Assembly: GCA_900112785.1 (NCBI GenBank)
Contig: FONB01000002.1
Location: forward strand, 496,001 to 560,000
Direction of reading: 5' to 3'
DNA length: 64,000 bases
Source of the DNA: Phytobacter palmae
GTDB lineage: Bacteria > Pseudomonadota > Gammaproteobacteria > Enterobacterales > Enterobacteriaceae
The notes below the pieces were generated by a model. It saw only the letters and a program-made list of their open reading frames with translations. It searched no databases and was not told the origin of the DNA. Below, in pieces: positions 25,989 to 35,697 of the stretch. The first letter of the stretch is position 1; every line of letters begins with the position of its first letter. Position numbers and translations under genes: made by a program.

Positions 25989-28826
25989 ATGACCCAGGCG
26001 ATTTTACAGCGCGAAATCCGCGTATTTCTCTCCTCCACGTTTCGGGATATGGACGCCGAGCGCCACTACCTGGTGACCCGCGTCTTCCCGGAGATCCGCC
26101 AGATCTGTAATCAACGGATGATCAATTTCAGTGAAATCGATCTCCGCTGGGGGATAACCGAAGAGGCGGCCCACAATGGCCGCACGGTGCAAATCTGTCT
26201 TGAGGAGATTGAACGCTGTCGGTCGCTTGGCATTCCCCCCTTTTTTATTGGTTTCCTTGGCGAGCGTTATGGCTGGGTGCCACAGGCTGACGATCTTGCA
26301 GCCTACTGGCAGCAGTCACCGGACCAGCGCTACGCCGGGCTGATTCGTGATGCGCTGAAAGAAAATATCAGCGTCACGGAGCTGGAAATTCGCTTTGCGT
26401 TTCTGGCGCCACCGCCGGATGTCGCCCCCATCTCTTCTGTCAGCACACCGCGTGTGCAGATGTTTTTGCGTGACCCGGCGTTAACCGCCGCTATGGCTAA
26501 TGCTAACGCACCGCAGGATATCTGGTTTGATCGCCTGCCTGATGGCTCGCCGGACAGTACGCGTACTGCGCAACTGGCTTTCCTGAAACAGCGGTTGCGT
26601 CAGCATTTTCCGCAGACTATCGCTATTGACGGCTATGACAGCGTGGAACAATTCGGTGAGGCGGTAAGGACTTACCTGCTCAATGCCATCGATACGCTTT
26701 ATCCGGCGGAAAAGATGCCCGATCGCTGGCAGCAGCGCACTCATGAACATGCGCAGTTCGCCGCCGTGCGTCGCCGGGCCTATGTGCCGCTCACAGCGTT
26801 TCGTCAGCAGATAGTCAGCGAGCTTAACCAGGGCTGGATGGCTATCTCCCCGGCCCCCTGGCTGATAACTGCCCCTTCGGGGATGGGGAAAAGCGCCTTT
26901 TTAGCGGGCCTGGAAAGCACGCTGCGGGAGAAAAACCGCCAGGCCCCCATGCCGTGGGACGATGATTATGTGCCGCTTGAAATTAGCGAACTACTGAGCC
27001 AGGACGACAACTACCGCGTGTTCAGCCACTATATAGGCGCAGATGGCGACACGACCCTGGACAACTGGCGCAACCGCCTGTTCTGGTTTTTTGCCGAAGA
27101 GGGAGAGAGCACAGAACCCGCCTCCGATGACCATCACGCCTGGCAGCAGGTGATGGAAAGAGTTCAACGCTTCCGTCAGCGCGAGAATGCGACACTGGTA
27201 CTGATTCTGGATGCCATTAACCAGTTTGATAAACCCGAGCTTGCGATTCACCGCCTGCAGCAACTTGAATGGCCTTCGCGCGTGCTGCTGGTGTTAACCG
27301 CCACGCCAGAGGTGCAGTCACTCCTTGAGCAGCAAAAGATCGAATGGAAATGCCGCCCGCTCCCTGCCCTGACGCAGGAAGAGCGCGGAGCCCTTTGCCA
27401 GGCAAGCCTGAGCCAGGTCAGTAAGTCCTTGTCAGGGGAGCTGACCGGGCAACTTATCGCCGCGCCCGCCTGCAACAATCCGCTGTTTATGCGCCTGGTA
27501 TTAGAAGAACTCTGTCTGCATGCAAGACACGAAGCGTTGTCGGAAAAACTCGCCGCGCTGCTGGCCTGTGCTGAACCTGGCGCATTGTTTATTTCGGTGT
27601 TACAGGCGTCTGACCACGATTTCAGTTTGCCAAAACTGGCGACCCGCGCCGCCTGCGCCATTGCTGCTGCTCGTCGGGGGCTGACGCATGGCGAACTGTC
27701 CCGCATTCTGGCCATTTACCCTTCGCTGAAAGTCCCCGATAGCGAGTTAGTGCCGCTTCTGGCGCGACTTGCCCCGTATTGTCAGAACAGCGATGGTCGC
27801 CTGCGGTTACTGCATAACACGCTCAGTCAGGCGCTACAGAGCAACGATGAGATGGAAGAGTGCCGGGAGAGCATTCTCAGAGAGAACCAGGAGAGCAGCG
27901 GCGTTGCGCTGGCGGAACGAACCTGGCAGTGGCTGTCGCTGGGTGAGATCGATCCGGTCATACGCGAACTCTCGGATGTGATGGAGGTTATCCGTTTGCA
28001 CGAGGTTGACCCGGCGCTGCTGCACACGGTCTGGCAGTTAAGCGGCATTTACGACGGACGACGTTTTACCCCGCGCTTTGAACAGTCGTTTGAATGGCGC
28101 GCCCCGGAGCCAGCGGCGCTGCAAAGCCACCTGCCCGCTGCGCTCTCCATCTTCACCTGGTTACGACAGAGCCGGGCGCAAGAGGCGGCGATCCAGTGGG
28201 CGCAGATGATTAAACCTGGCGTGGATGACGACAGGACGCCGCCGGGTCTGAAAGCGCATTTTTACAATACGCTCTCTGTGCTGGCACAAAAAAACGATAA
28301 CCCCGCGCTGGCAAAAGAGGCCATGGCTCAGGCGCTGGAAAATGTGTTTAATCCGGGTGAGGCCGGAATGAAAATGCTGGCAGTGACCATGTCGAATATG
28401 GCGAAACAACTCAATGCGGCGGGCAAAAGTGAACAGGCGCTGGAGCTTTTTCAGAAGGCAAAAGTGGCGGCCCTGCAACCCCCGCGCGATCCTGCCGTTC
28501 TCGCCAACATTATCATGCAAATCGCACAGATTAAGGCCCAAAGCGGCAACACCGCCGAAACGGAAGAGCATCTGCAGGAAGCGGTCGCACTTATCGAACA
28601 GATGCCGCCAACACCGCAACGGCAAATTATGCTGTCATCGTTTTATCAGGAACTCGCCAGCGTCTATCTGACGGAAAACAACTTTGCCCACGCCGCCGCG
28701 TTATATGACTACGCCATTGCTGCGGTACGCGCGATCTACAGCAGCGACGCGAGCGAGATACGTAAACTCGAAGAAAGTCGCGATCTGTTTTACCGCCTGG
28801 CCTGCGAGCACGGCCAGGCGGAGTAA
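25989..28826 (+). CDS. DUF4062-STAND/NACHT-type NTPase, 945 residues
   Basis: The N-terminus (residues 10-100) is a DUF4062 domain, a TIR-like fold, with VFLSSTFRDMDAERHYL, FSEIDLRWGITEEAAHNG, QICLEEIERC and PPFFIGFLGERYGWVP. A P-loop NTPase follows: Walker A APSGMGKS (295-302), FSHYIGADGDTT (345-356) and Walker B LVLILDAINQF (403-413). The DAINQ ending is typical of NACHT proteins such as NPHP3 and TEP1. The last 200 residues are helical and TPR-like (NNPALAKEAMAQALENV, GKSEQALELFQKAK). STAND proteins of this design act as ligand-triggered switches, with the TPR part sensing. Its stop is six bases from the stop of a convergent paralogue. Confidence 0.8.
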   Translation: MTQAILQREIRVFLSSTFRDMDAERHYLVTRVFPEIRQICNQRMINFSEIDLRWGITEEAAHNGRTVQICLEEIERCRSLGIPPFFIGFLGERYGWVPQADDLAAYWQQSPDQRYAGLIRDALKENISVTELEIRFAFLAPPPDVAPISSVSTPRVQMFLRDPALTAAMANANAPQDIWFDRLPDGSPDSTRTAQLAFLKQRLRQHFPQTIAIDGYDSVEQFGEAVRTYLLNAIDTLYPAEKMPDRWQQRTHEHAQFAAVRRRAYVPLTAFRQQIVSELNQGWMAISPAPWLITAPSGMGKSAFLAGLESTLREKNRQAPMPWDDDYVPLEISELLSQDDNYRVFSHYIGADGDTTLDNWRNRLFWFFAEEGESTEPASDDHHAWQQVMERVQRFRQRENATLVLILDAINQFDKPELAIHRLQQLEWPSRVLLVLTATPEVQSLLEQQKIEWKCRPLPALTQEERGALCQASLSQVSKSLSGELTGQLIAAPACNNPLFMRLVLEELCLHARHEALSEKLAALLACAEPGALFISVLQASDHDFSLPKLATRAACAIAAARRGLTHGELSRILAIYPSLKVPDSELVPLLARLAPYCQNSDGRLRLLHNTLSQALQSNDEMEECRESILRENQESSGVALAERTWQWLSLGEIDPVIRELSDVMEVIRLHEVDPALLHTVWQLSGIYDGRRFTPRFEQSFEWRAPEPAALQSHLPAALSIFTWLRQSRAQEAAIQWAQMIKPGVDDDRTPPGLKAHFYNTLSVLAQKNDNPALAKEAMAQALENVFNPGEAGMKMLAVTMSNMAKQLNAAGKSEQALELFQKAKVAALQPPRDPAVLANIIMQIAQIKAQSGNTAETEEHLQEAVALIEQMPPTPQRQIMLSSFYQELASVYLTENNFAHAAALYDYAIAAVRAIYSSDASEIRKLEESRDLFYRLACEHGQAE

Positions 28827-28832
28827 TCGCAC

Positions 28833-31800
28833 TCAGTGAACGAGTTTATTCCAGGCACTGCGTAGCTTTTCACCCACGCTACGCTTTGTCTCATTTTGCG
28901 TGCTCACTGGCGCCAGCGGCTCTGCCGGGGGTTCATGGGTAATAGATACCGGCTTTGCGGGTATTCCAGGTTGTGCCGCCGCGGGCCATGCTGAGACGTC
29001 TACTTTGATGGACGTCTGCCATGACGGGGACGCCATGCTTACAGGCGTCTGCCCCCATTGTTCCTTGCGCCCGTTTTTGTCCAGCACGCCTCTTGCCACC
29101 AGCCATTGAAACAGTTCATTTTTTTGCGCCGGTCCATCAGGCCACTTTGGCTCAACCATGGTAAAGAGCGTGCGGTACAAGGTTTCCGCAGCCGGATACT
29201 CGGCCAGAAAATAGTGCATTTCTGCTGCCTCTGCCACCGACTGCACCTTAAGCTCAAGGTCGCCATGGTCATGCTCAATGCGAACCGACATAATTTGCAG
29301 CAGCAATGCTTTCGCTTCCTGATATCTCTGCTGTGCTTTGTAGGTACAGGCCAGATTCCGCATGACCTTGAGCCTGCCGGCATTCTCCGGGGCGAGTTTA
29401 CCTTCCTGTAAAGCGAGCCATTTCTCCCATGAGGCTGCCGCCTCATCCAGACGATCTTGTCCCAGATACAGCATGCCCAGGTCATCAAGTAACCGTAACA
29501 TCACCGGACTCTCAGGACGACTCAGTTCAGACTGTGTGGTCAGCATCGCTTCATACAGCGGGATTGCCTTTTCATGGCAATCATTTTCCATATAGAGGTT
29601 TGCCAGCGATTGCCGGGCGAATAACAGCTCCGCCTGACTATCCGGGAGATGCTCAAGCAAAGGGATCGCTTCGCGAAGCTGTGCGGCGGCGTCCTCAAGG
29701 CGTCCCATGGAACGGTACAACTCCGCCATATAAAACAGACCGGCAATAAAGTCCGGATGGCCCGGCGATAACGCTTTGCGCCGGATGTCCATCATCTGCG
29801 TAAACAGCGGTTCGGCTTTTTCGGCATCCCCCTGACGATAATAAAGTTCTCCCAAATCGTTCAGACTTGTGGCGATATCGGGATGTTCCGGCGGCAGAAC
29901 CGTCTGGCGCAAGGCCAGAACGTCAAGCAAAACAGGTTCGGCTTCGTCGTAACGCTCCAGCTCCATATAAAGACCGCCGAGGCTGCGCTTTAAGCCAATG
30001 AGATGGGGGTTGTCGCGGGCCTGCAGACGCGTTCTCACCGTAAGCGATTTATGCAGTAAGGACTCCGCCTGCTCATACTCTTCCAGTTGTTGATAACACT
30101 CCCCGAGGCTCTGGGCGAGGTTGGCAAAATCGATGCTGTTTTCATTGCTCACCGTTTGCAGCGCCTCCCGCAACAGCGGCTCTGCTTTCTCCGGCTGGCC
30201 CAACGCGCCATAAATTCCGGCCAGGTTGTTGAGCACGACGCCGATATCAGGATGTCCTGCTGGCAACATCTTGCGCATCAATGCCAGCGCATCCTGCAGT
30301 AGCGGTTCCGCTTTGTCATACTGCCCGAGCAGACGATAAAAAAGCGCCAGGCTATTGACCGTCCCCAGGGTGTTAATCAGATTAACCGGCGAGGCTTTAC
30401 GTACCATAGCGGCAGCCAGTTCACTCCAGCGTGCGCCAATCAGCCAGAATCCGCGTTGCAGGAACCAGGCGCTCACCGCATTCATTGCCGGTGTAAACAC
30501 CACCTCAGAGCGCCAGACACTCCAGTTTTCCACCAGCGCATGCAGTAACAATGAAAGGGTGCTTCGCCCGGCGCCAAGCGCGAGCATCGCCTGCGAGGCC
30601 AGCTCAGGATAGCTTTGTTGCAACGCGCAAAAGGCGTCGACACGCCCGAGGGTCTCTACCAGTTGTTCATAGTTTTCCAGCGCCATCCACTGGTATGTAC
30701 GCTCGGCCACCGAAAAGGCATCCTGCTGATTAAATCTGGCCACCAGCGCGCGCCGTGACGGAGACATCAGCGGCGACAGCGTGGTCAGTGTTTGGGTAAA
30801 GATGGAATGCGTGATCCGCAACCTGCCATCTTCGTTCAGGCAAAACGGCGCGATACGCGCCAGTAAACGAAGCAAGGTCTGGTCGGCCATTTTCAGGGCT
30901 GACTGGTGCAGATGTGGCGCCAGCAGGATGGCCAAATCACTGTGCGATACCCCGGCGCGGGAAGCGGCAATCAGCGTCGTTGCATGACTGGCAAGGGAGT
31001 AACCCTCACTGCGAAAATCCCGGTCGGTTTCATTTAACAGCGCCAGGAACAGTTGTCCCGCATCATCATAAGAGAGTAATGCGCTCACCCGTGCCGCCAG
31101 TGAGTCATGATCCGCGTGCAGGCGTAATTCTTCCATCACCAGACGCAAAAACAGCGCGTTACCGCAGGCGGGTGCGGCGACCAGTTGCCCGACTAACGCC
31201 TCGGGTAGCTTTTTGCTGTACTGACGCAAAAACAGGGTAATGGCTTCACGGCGATGTTCTTCGGTCAGCTCCGGAAATACCAGCGTCGGCCACGCTTTCG
31301 GCAGCGGTTCTGTCGAGGTCACTACCAGCAATGTACCCGGTAAGAAACGCAGGCCGTTGAGGCGGCGCATCCCCGCGTCCTGAGGGGAAAACTGGTTAAT
31401 GGCATCCAGCAGCAAAATGAGGGGCTTACCCATCTGCGCCTGGGCGCTACTTACCAGTTCCGCAAACGCCGCCCAGCGCGCGTCATCTTCGGCAGGAACA
31501 TCAAACGTGGAGGGCAGATAAGGCGTGAGCGTCTGTAGCACTCGCTCACGCCAGCTTTCCGGCGTGTTATCGCCGTCAGCGCCAACGAAATGGGCGATGA
31601 CCAACGCCTTGCTGAAAGTTTCAGAGGCCATCAGGTCGGCCATAAACGCGCTTTTTCCACGCCCGGAATCCCCCACCAGCGCAAGGCGATTCAGGGTATC
31701 GTCCGCCTGTTCCACCTGCGGAAGCATGGCATCCAGCGTTTTCAGCGCCCATGTCTCAACCTGATGTTTAAAGGCCGGCAACGGCACATAGTTCTCGCGC

Positions 31801-32549
31801 CGGGAAAGCGCATAACATTGTTGCGCATGTAACCTGAGCTGCCGCTCATCCGGCACATCATCGCGAGGGAAATGGGTATCCAGCTCGGCAGATAAAAAAT
31901 TGAGGATCTGCTGACCAAACTCGCTGATAGCCTGATAGCCATCAACACCGATGCACTCCGCGTGCGTCTCTCTGATTGCGCTTTTCAGGGCCGCAAGTTT
32001 GTGGCGGCCTGCTTCTGTGCTCTCGTAGAAGTTGTCCGGTTCTTTCCCGGCAAGAGAAGCCGTTAAATCCGGATGGCGAAAATAGAGTTGTACCCGCTGC
32101 CTGCTGACACCGTCTCCATCGTCCATAAATCCAAAGCGCATCTCCAGTTCGGTGACGCTGATACCTTCTGCCAGCGCCGCTTCGATACGTCGGGCATAGG
32201 GGTTTTCAGCCTGCGCCGCCTGGTGCCAGTAATTTTCCAGTTCGTGGCGCTGTGGTATCCAGCCGTAACGTTCACCGATAAAGCCCACAAAGAACGGTGA
32301 AATACCCAGCGCGCGACAGCGGGCGATCTCTTCGAGGCAGATTTGCACCGTCTGTCCGTTATGCGCATCCTCTTCGGTAATTCCCCAGCGCAGGTCAATC
32401 TCGCTAAATACCACCTGGCGTTCAAGACACTGTTGCCGGAACAGGGGAAAAACGCGGGTCAGTAATTCATGACGCTCGTTTTCCATATCCCGAAAGGTGG
32501 AAGACAAAAACAGGCGAATCTGGCGAGGCTGACTGGCTGACGTTGGCAT
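28833..32549 (-). CDS. DUF4062-STAND/NACHT-type NTPase with long TPR array, 1238 residues
   Basis: Paralogue of the convergent neighbour. DUF4062 (residues 11-100: LFLSSTFRDMENERHELL, FSEIDLRWGITEEDAHNG, PFFVGFIGERYGWIP) is followed by Walker A GDSGRGKS (293-300), HFVGADGDNT and Walker B LILLLDAINQF (Asp382). From about residue 740 to 1150 there are nine or so kinesin-light-chain-type 42-residue TPRs, e.g. HPDIATSLNDLGELYYRQGD. A Pro/Ser-rich linker leads to a basic helix (SVGEKLRSAWNKLVH). The TPR array is the probable ligand or partner sensor. It may be co-transcribed with the upstream transporter gene, which ends 77 bases away. Confidence 0.82.
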   Translation of the reverse strand: MPTSASQPRQIRLFLSSTFRDMENERHELLTRVFPLFRQQCLERQVVFSEIDLRWGITEEDAHNGQTVQICLEEIARCRALGISPFFVGFIGERYGWIPQRHELENYWHQAAQAENPYARRIEAALAEGISVTELEMRFGFMDDGDGVSRQRVQLYFRHPDLTASLAGKEPDNFYESTEAGRHKLAALKSAIRETHAECIGVDGYQAISEFGQQILNFLSAELDTHFPRDDVPDERQLRLHAQQCYALSRRENYVPLPAFKHQVETWALKTLDAMLPQVEQADDTLNRLALVGDSGRGKSAFMADLMASETFSKALVIAHFVGADGDNTPESWRERVLQTLTPYLPSTFDVPAEDDARWAAFAELVSSAQAQMGKPLILLLDAINQFSPQDAGMRRLNGLRFLPGTLLVVTSTEPLPKAWPTLVFPELTEEHRREAITLFLRQYSKKLPEALVGQLVAAPACGNALFLRLVMEELRLHADHDSLAARVSALLSYDDAGQLFLALLNETDRDFRSEGYSLASHATTLIAASRAGVSHSDLAILLAPHLHQSALKMADQTLLRLLARIAPFCLNEDGRLRITHSIFTQTLTTLSPLMSPSRRALVARFNQQDAFSVAERTYQWMALENYEQLVETLGRVDAFCALQQSYPELASQAMLALGAGRSTLSLLLHALVENWSVWRSEVVFTPAMNAVSAWFLQRGFWLIGARWSELAAAMVRKASPVNLINTLGTVNSLALFYRLLGQYDKAEPLLQDALALMRKMLPAGHPDIGVVLNNLAGIYGALGQPEKAEPLLREALQTVSNENSIDFANLAQSLGECYQQLEEYEQAESLLHKSLTVRTRLQARDNPHLIGLKRSLGGLYMELERYDEAEPVLLDVLALRQTVLPPEHPDIATSLNDLGELYYRQGDAEKAEPLFTQMMDIRRKALSPGHPDFIAGLFYMAELYRSMGRLEDAAAQLREAIPLLEHLPDSQAELLFARQSLANLYMENDCHEKAIPLYEAMLTTQSELSRPESPVMLRLLDDLGMLYLGQDRLDEAAASWEKWLALQEGKLAPENAGRLKVMRNLACTYKAQQRYQEAKALLLQIMSVRIEHDHGDLELKVQSVAEAAEMHYFLAEYPAAETLYRTLFTMVEPKWPDGPAQKNELFQWLVARGVLDKNGRKEQWGQTPVSMASPSWQTSIKVDVSAWPAAAQPGIPAKPVSITHEPPAEPLAPVSTQNETKRSVGEKLRSAWNKLVH

Positions 32550-32626
32550 TAGCGATGTTCCATGTGGTTGGTCGGTTGCGGTAATGCATACAAAACCGGA
32601 GCGACTGGCGCCCCGGCGTTCAGGTT

Positions 32627-33982
32627 TTACAGCGTATCTTTGGTCAAATCACGCTTTGAGGTTTCTGGTGCGCGCCATGCGGCCCAGGCGGCCACCAGCG
32701 CCGCAATGACCACATAACAGGCCACCAACGTCCAGTTGTTGTTATCAAGCGTCGTGAGCCCTTTGGCGATAAACGGCGTAAAGCCGCCTGCCACAATAGC
32801 GCCCAATTGCGCGCCAATAGAGGCGCCGCTGTACCGCACTTTCGGCCCGAACAGCTCCGTAAAAAAGGATGGCTGCACGGCGTTTATCGAGTTGTGGGCA
32901 ATATTAATCAGCAGCACATACCCCGTTACCATCAGCGCGAAAGAGCCGCTTTCCAGTAACCAAAAGAACGGAAACGCCATGGCCGCTGCGCATAACGCAC
33001 CGAAAATATAGACCGGGCGGCGGCCAACTTTGTCAGAAATAGCACCGAAAATCGCATGCATCGGAAAAGCCAGCACGCAGGTTGCCATCACGACGCTCAG
33101 CATGGTTTGTTTATCCACCCCCAGCGTCCCCGTCGCATAAGAGACAGCAAACACCGTACACATAAAGAACGGGACACTTTCCGCGAAACGCAACACCATA
33201 ATCAGTAAAATGCTGCGCCACTCCTGACGGATAACGTGTATAACCGGGCTCTCCTGTTTTTGCACCGGCTTGCTTTTCTTTTCCAGCTCTTGCTTTCGCT
33301 GTACATGCTGAAAAACGGGCGTCTCATCCAGACGGCGGCGCATATACAGCCCAACCAGCACCAGAACCACACTCAGCATAAACGGAACACGCCAGCCCCA
33401 GGAGAGCAGATGATCTTCCGGCAGCAACATCACCAGAGCAAAGACCCCCGTTGCCAGTAACTGGCCGGAGAAACCACCGGTCTGTGGAATTGAACCCAAT
33501 ACGCCGCGACGGTTAGCGGGTGCGCTTTCCACCACCATCAGCATGGCACCGCCCCATTCACCGCCGACGAGGAACCCCTGCACAAAGCGCAGCAAAACCA
33601 ACAGAATGGGCGCCCAGATACCCATGGTCTCGTAGGACGGCAGGCAACCAATCAGAAAAGTGGCGGCTCCCATTCCCCCAAGGGTAATGAGCAACGTGAT
33701 TTTGCGCCCCAGGGTATCTCCCATGTGGCCAAAGAAAATGCCGCCCAGGGGCCGGGCAATAAAACCAACGCCAAATGTCGCAAAAGAGGCCAGTAGTGCC
33801 GCAAGCGGACTGATATTGGGAAAGAAAATTTTGCCGAACACCAGTGCGCTTGCCAGGCCATAAAGCAAGAAATCGTAATATTCGATGGTGTTCCCTACCC
33901 AGCTTGAGATAACCACCCGGCGAATATTCGCTTTATCTAAATCCAGCTTTGGCGCTGCGGGCATTTCCAGAGAAATTGACAT
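32627..33982 (-). CDS. MFS transporter, MHS (metabolite:H+ symporter) type
   Basis: 451 residues from the ATG at 33982, chosen because AAGG lies eight bases upstream; an ATG nine codons earlier is possible. About twelve membrane segments. SSWVGNTIEYYDFLLYG, GFIARPLGGIFFGHMGDTLGRK and RFVQGFLVGGEWGGA are hallmark segments of the MHS branch. The substrate is unknown. The adjacent sialidase-like gene, same strand, 118 bases upstream, hints at a sugar-acid such as a sialic acid derivative, though NanT itself belongs to a different branch. Confidence 0.88.
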   Translation of the reverse strand: MSISLEMPAAPKLDLDKANIRRVVISSWVGNTIEYYDFLLYGLASALVFGKIFFPNISPLAALLASFATFGVGFIARPLGGIFFGHMGDTLGRKITLLITLGGMGAATFLIGCLPSYETMGIWAPILLVLLRFVQGFLVGGEWGGAMLMVVESAPANRRGVLGSIPQTGGFSGQLLATGVFALVMLLPEDHLLSWGWRVPFMLSVVLVLVGLYMRRRLDETPVFQHVQRKQELEKKSKPVQKQESPVIHVIRQEWRSILLIMVLRFAESVPFFMCTVFAVSYATGTLGVDKQTMLSVVMATCVLAFPMHAIFGAISDKVGRRPVYIFGALCAAAMAFPFFWLLESGSFALMVTGYVLLINIAHNSINAVQPSFFTELFGPKVRYSGASIGAQLGAIVAGGFTPFIAKGLTTLDNNNWTLVACYVVIAALVAAWAAWRAPETSKRDLTKDTL

Positions 33983-34099
33983 GACGCTAACCTTATTTTT
34001 GTTCGTCAAAACCTATTGCCACCGTCCGTCGCCGCCTTACTGTGGGCAATATGCCATTGTTATAACAAGTAATACGTTACAGCCTGCCCGCATGCGTTA

Positions 34100-35143
34100 T
34101 CAGGCGAGCTGTAATTCACAGTAAATAATGTTCTTACGATTCCAGGTGTAGGTCAGGTGCAGCGTGTTACCTTCACTTACTATCGCCGGATAGGAGAACT
34201 CACCCTCTTCACTTTCCAGATCCAGTGAAGGTGACCAGCTTTCGCCATTATCCCCGGATAGACTCAGGGAGAGAGGGAAGCGCTGCCCCCAGTTACCGCT
34301 AATGGGATTGCAGGCCAGCACCAGTCTATTCCCGCCTGCCATCACCAGATCAATGCCACTGTTATTGTTGGGCAACGTGGTGGCATAGGCCGCACACCAT
34401 GTTTTCCCGTTATCAACAGAATCACTGCGGTACAGCCAACCGCGCGTGCTACGCATTAGCATGTGAATGTGGCCCGGTGAGGATTCCCATAACGAAGGCT
34501 GGATAACGCCGTCCCAGCGTAAAACGCGGCTCAGGTCATTTTCCCATAATGCTTCGTCTTTTAACCCCTGCCATAAATGGCTGTGCCGGGCGGCGTCGCT
34601 ATCATAATGCTCAAGTGGAACCGGCGATAAATGCCAGCTTCTGCCGTTATCGTCAGAACGATCAACGAAGGCGTCCCAGTGCCGCTCATCTTCAATGGAA
34701 CCTGCTGCAATCCAGGTTCCGTCAGCCGCTAACAGCATTTTATTTTTGACCGGCCCGCGTGGCAGCGCATCGCCTTTAACCAGCTCAGCAGGTTCACTCC
34801 AGCTTACCCCGCCATCGATCGATTTCACGTAGCGGGTTTTCCAGACATGTACACCGGAACCGACTTTATAAAAAAGCCATAGCCCGTCAGGCGCATTGAA
34901 TAAAACGGGATTCCAGTGGGCGAGACCATCACAAGCAACAGTACGCTGTGGGGATTGCCAGACACCCTTTTCCCGGCGCGTCAGCCAGATAGCCGTATCG
35001 CCGCTACCCTCTTTTTGCCCGGCAAACCAGGCCACGAGCAGGTCGCCATCGGGTAATACAACCAGCGTCGATGCGTGACACTGGCGAAAAGCAACGCCGC
35101 ATTCAGGTATCAGGCGAAGCTGTGAGATAAGCGCTAAAGACAT
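34100..35143 (-). CDS. Sialidase-like (BNR/Asp-box) protein
   Basis: 347 residues of six-bladed propeller type. Four Asp boxes are visible: SIDGGVSW (108-115), SDDNGRSW (163-170), SVDNGKTW and SGDNGESW further on. There is no signal peptide or membrane segment, so the protein seems cytosolic, unusual for a true sialidase acting on host glycans. It could act on an imported small glycoside. It heads a probable operon with the MHS transporter gene. The N-terminal FRQCHASTLVVLPDGDLLVAWF block is common to bacterial sialidase-family proteins of unproven activity. Confidence 0.82.
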   Translation of the reverse strand: MSLALISQLRLIPECGVAFRQCHASTLVVLPDGDLLVAWFAGQKEGSGDTAIWLTRREKGVWQSPQRTVACDGLAHWNPVLFNAPDGLWLFYKVGSGVHVWKTRYVKSIDGGVSWSEPAELVKGDALPRGPVKNKMLLAADGTWIAAGSIEDERHWDAFVDRSDDNGRSWHLSPVPLEHYDSDAARHSHLWQGLKDEALWENDLSRVLRWDGVIQPSLWESSPGHIHMLMRSTRGWLYRSDSVDNGKTWCAAYATTLPNNNSGIDLVMAGGNRLVLACNPISGNWGQRFPLSLSLSGDNGESWSPSLDLESEEGEFSYPAIVSEGNTLHLTYTWNRKNIIYCELQLA

Positions 35144-35697
35144 AACACTCCCAGGGTATCGGACTCTGTTTCTTTATTTGCCATACCGAACGGGGTTAGC
35201 CACAACCCAGCTTGCATATTACTCGCGAGCAAAAGACCTGGTCGTGCTCATCAATTTAACTTAAGTGATGAAATATCGAAACGAGGGTCTGGATTCGGTG
35301 ACAGCGCGGCGGGTATGTTATTACAGCAGAGGTCGTGCTGTTAACTTAAATAACCGACTATTTATCCGTTTTGACGGATGAGATTAGCAGGCGCATTTTC
35401 ACAGAATTATCGCCGCATTTACCGGCCATAAATTTTATGTGGAAGCAACTGCATCACAAAGGGGGTTATTTTGGCTGCCTGCTTGCCACGGATCACTCTG
35501 CATTGTCCGTATAATTCTGTCGCAAAAAACGACGTTATAATACGCATCATCTGGCATAGCGAAATAACACCGGCTATTCAGCAAAGCGCGTCACGAGGGG
35601 TTAGACCGAGGGAAACTCGCCCGCAGAATAAAATGTCGTGTTGAGCCGATTCTGACAATGATAAAGTACAAAGAGAGCCGCGCAGGGAGAGCCGCCA
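35144..35697. other. Divergent intergenic region
   Basis: About 550 bases between the sialidase-like gene (minus) and a small membrane protein gene (plus). A TATAAT at 35510-35515 could be a -10 element for the plus-strand gene, but no good -35 at 16-18 bases is seen. The minus-strand frame at 35578-35811 has no motif. Nothing else recognised. Confidence 0.45.
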
